This document shows positions 5,881 to 6,963 of a stretch of DNA of 6,963 nt, piece by piece. Numbering within the stretch: the first letter of the stretch is position 1; each line of letters opens with the position of its first letter. The translations under genes and the position numbers were made by a program. The notes under the pieces were generated by a model that searched no databases, was not told the DNA's origin, and worked only from the letters and a program-made list of their open reading frames with translations. The DNA is from Candidatus Moraniibacteriota bacterium (GTDB taxonomy: Bacteria; Patescibacteriota; Minisyncoccia; Moranbacterales; UBA2206): contig DPJH01000054.1 of NCBI GenBank assembly GCA_003543115.1, positions 1 through 6,963 of the forward strand, in the 5' to 3' direction.

Positions 5881-6507
5881 ATGAAGAAAAATCTATTATT
5901 GTTGGCAATTTTTTCACTGTTATCTTTTGCGGGGGCATCAAGCGCTCAGGCGATTATGACAGAAGAGGAAAGGACAGCAAAAAAATCTGAAATCAAAGCT
6001 GCTCGAGAAGAGAAAAGAGAAGAGATGATTCAAAAGAAAGAAGAGAAAGTTGAAAAAAGATGCGCTAAGGTCCAGGAAAAAATACAAAGCCGTATCGAAA
6101 ATTTTGGCGATGGAAAAGAAAAGCATATGGCAGTCTATAAGAATATGGTGGATAGAATTTCCAAGTTCATCGAAAGACTTTCAGCCGAAGGATATGACAC
6201 TTCAAAAGTAAAAGCAGATCTAGAAGTCTTGAAAGGCAAGATTGAAAAATTTTCTACTGATAAAGATGCAAGACTAGCTAGGCTTGATGAAACGAAAAAC
6301 TACGCTTGCGGAAAATCAGACGGAGAGTTTAAGGCAAAATTGGCAGAAGCCAGAACGGCCTTGAAATTGGTTCATGCTGATGCAGCGGATATCCGCAAAT
6401 ATATGCTGAACACCGTTCGCCCTGATATTCAAGCTTTGAAAAAACAAAAAATAGAGACTAAAAAAACCACTGAAGGATCTAAGGCTGAAGAGCCGGAATT
6501 AGAATAA
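5881..6507 (+). CDS. Secreted alpha-helical protein with two cysteines, unknown function
   Basis: This 208-residue protein begins with a clear Sec signal peptide: 'MKKN', a hydrophobic core (residues 5-18), and an Ala-x-Ala site at 22-24, giving cleavage after Ala24. The mature part is almost entirely helical. A very charged coiled coil (27-60, Glu/Lys/Arg repeats) leads into a core from about 60 to 190. That core contains 'CAKVQEKIQSRIENF', 'RLSAEGYDTSKVKADLEVLK', 'KNYACGKSDGEFKAKLAEAR' and 'DIRKYMLNTVRPDIQALK'. The two cysteines, Cys61 and Cys143, could form a disulfide outside the cytoplasm. I associate the 'GYDTSK' and 'C-x-x-S/x-x-x-F-K-x-K-L' pattern with secreted proteins of unknown function common in CPR bacteria. 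The tail (192-208) is charged and low complexity. The lipoprotein gene follows after 26 nt, suggesting both work at the envelope. Confidence 0.85.
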   Translation: MKKNLLLLAIFSLLSFAGASSAQAIMTEEERTAKKSEIKAAREEKREEMIQKKEEKVEKRCAKVQEKIQSRIENFGDGKEKHMAVYKNMVDRISKFIERLSAEGYDTSKVKADLEVLKGKIEKFSTDKDARLARLDETKNYACGKSDGEFKAKLAEARTALKLVHADAADIRKYMLNTVRPDIQALKKQKIETKKTTEGSKAEEPELE

Positions 6508-6533
6508 TAATTTCTAAAAAATAAAGCAAAAAA

Positions 6534-6878
6534 ATGGATAAAAAAATGTCCGCCATAGGCGGATCCGCCTATGGCGGAAAAAAGCAAAAATTATTTTTAA
6601 TCGCAAGCATTTTTTTAGCAGTTGTTTTTCTAAGCGGATGCTGGAGGCAAGATGATGTGAAAAAAAGAGATGAAATAAAAAGACCGGAGATGTCTCAAGA
6701 AATCAATTCCAAGAAAGCTGCTGAAAAAGATGAAGCAAAATCAACTTTGCCTGAGGCGGTGAGTGCTGAACCGGGAGCAACGGTTGATCAAGAAGTTAAA
6801 AATATCGATAATGACCTGAAGGCTATCGATGACACCGGCCTAAGTTCCGGAATGTCCGATCAGGAATTGGGAATTTAA
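6534..6878 (+). CDS. Small lipoprotein with palindrome-encoded insert in its signal peptide
   Basis: This 114-residue protein is a predicted lipoprotein. The hydrophobic stretch 'LFLIASIFLAVVFLSGC' (20-36) ends in the lipobox Leu33-Ser34-Gly35-Cys36, so Cys36 should be lipidated and become the mature N-terminus. The signal peptide has an unusually long n-region: 'MDKKM', then SAIGGSAYGG (6-15), then 'KKQK'. Residues 6-15 are exactly the codons of a 30-bp perfect palindrome, most likely an inserted element. Without it the start would read MDKKM-KKQK, a normal n-region. Two ATGs (6534 and 6546) are possible starts, and both place the palindrome directly downstream. The mature part is short, charged and probably disordered (37-85), ending in an acidic segment 'VKNIDNDLKAIDDTGLSSGM' and 'SDQELGI'. 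It lies 26 nt after the secreted helical protein and ends before a terminator. Function unknown. Confidence 0.8.
   Translation: MDKKMSAIGGSAYGGKKQKLFLIASIFLAVVFLSGCWRQDDVKKRDEIKRPEMSQEINSKKAAEKDEAKSTLPEAVSAEPGATVDQEVKNIDNDLKAIDDTGLSSGMSDQELGI
6549..6578. repeat. 30-bp perfect palindrome inside a coding region
   Basis: TCCGCCATAGGCGGA (6549-6563) is followed directly by its exact reverse complement (6564-6578), with no mismatch and no spacer. It is far more GC-rich than the surrounding A-rich sequence. Each 15-nt arm itself holds the inverted TCCGCC/GGCGGA ends, so smaller hairpins are also possible. Being 30 bp and aligned to the codon frame, it adds ten residues without a frameshift. It resembles the dispersed GC-rich palindromes seen in many CPR genomes; only one copy is in this window. 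Confidence 0.92.
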
Positions 6879-6891
6879 GCAAGTTGAAAAT

Positions 6892-6922
6892 AAAAAATCT
6901 TGGTGAAAACCAAGGTTTTTTT
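6892..6922 (+). terminator. Rho-independent terminator after the lipoprotein gene
   Basis: CTTGG (6899-6903) pairs with CCAAG (6910-6914) around a six-base TGAAAA loop. The stem can extend by a U-G pair and by an A run (6892-6897) opposite the T run at 6916-6922. It lies 14 nt after the lipoprotein stop and closes the three-gene unit. Confidence 0.85.
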
Positions 6923-6963
6923 ATTATAAAAATAGGCGAAATAATATAGAAAATAAAAAAAAC

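Noticed and set aside
1..6963. Alternative genetic code with TGA read as glycine, known in some CPR lineages
   Set aside because: All genes are full length without passing TGA. No gene here happens to end with TGA (stops are nine TAA and three TAG), but this is too few to argue recoding.
1..6963. Defence system, CRISPR array, mobile element or RNA gene
   Set aside because: No regularly spaced repeats, transposase, integrase, nuclease or tRNA-like cloverleaf was found. NDT-like and Nudix proteins can occur in defence loci, but nothing else here supports that.

Overview
The window looks like a compact, AT-rich chromosomal segment of a Candidate Phyla Radiation (Patescibacteria) bacterium, most likely from the Parcubacteria/Moranbacteria side. 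This is inferred from several things: very tight same-strand gene packing; no Shine-Dalgarno sequences before any start; several small proteins of types I associate with this group (a ferredoxin-thioredoxin fusion, a 123-residue unknown protein, a secreted two-cysteine helical protein); and a 30-bp perfect palindrome of the TCCGCC...GGCGGA type embedded in a reading frame. No ribosomal RNA marker is present, so the phylum call is provisional. The standard genetic code fits: all genes end in TAA or TAG, and no in-frame TGA needs to be read through.

Layout, all genes on the + strand. (1) Positions 2-244 hold the C-terminal end of an HD-superfamily hydrolase that begins outside the window. (2) Positions 287-3885 hold a run of eight closely spaced small genes: a peptidase E-like S51 hydrolase, a ferredoxin-thioredoxin fusion, an unknown CPR-type protein, a GNAT acetyltransferase, a Nudix hydrolase, a nucleoside 2-deoxyribosyltransferase-like protein, and a PAP2 membrane phosphatase (the eighth being serS if the run continues). 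Gaps are 4-42 nt, so several are probably co-transcribed. The theme is small-molecule and metabolite housekeeping, but no single pathway is evident. (3) Positions 3940-5211 encode seryl-tRNA synthetase, followed by a clear intrinsic terminator at 5211-5252. (4) An extended -10 promoter at 5251-5277 starts a separate three-gene unit: an unknown cytoplasmic protein (5311-5850), a secreted alpha-helical protein with two cysteines (5881-6507), and a small lipoprotein (6534-6878). A second intrinsic terminator at 6892-6922 closes this unit.

The most interesting items are: the perfect palindrome that adds ten in-frame codons to the lipoprotein signal peptide; the non-canonical ferredoxin fused to a thioredoxin fold without CXXC; the self-contained envelope-protein unit of unknown function; and the uniform absence of Shine-Dalgarno sequences. 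I did not find a CRISPR array, transposase, RNA gene or recognisable defence system. No stretch longer than 100 bases lacks a gene.
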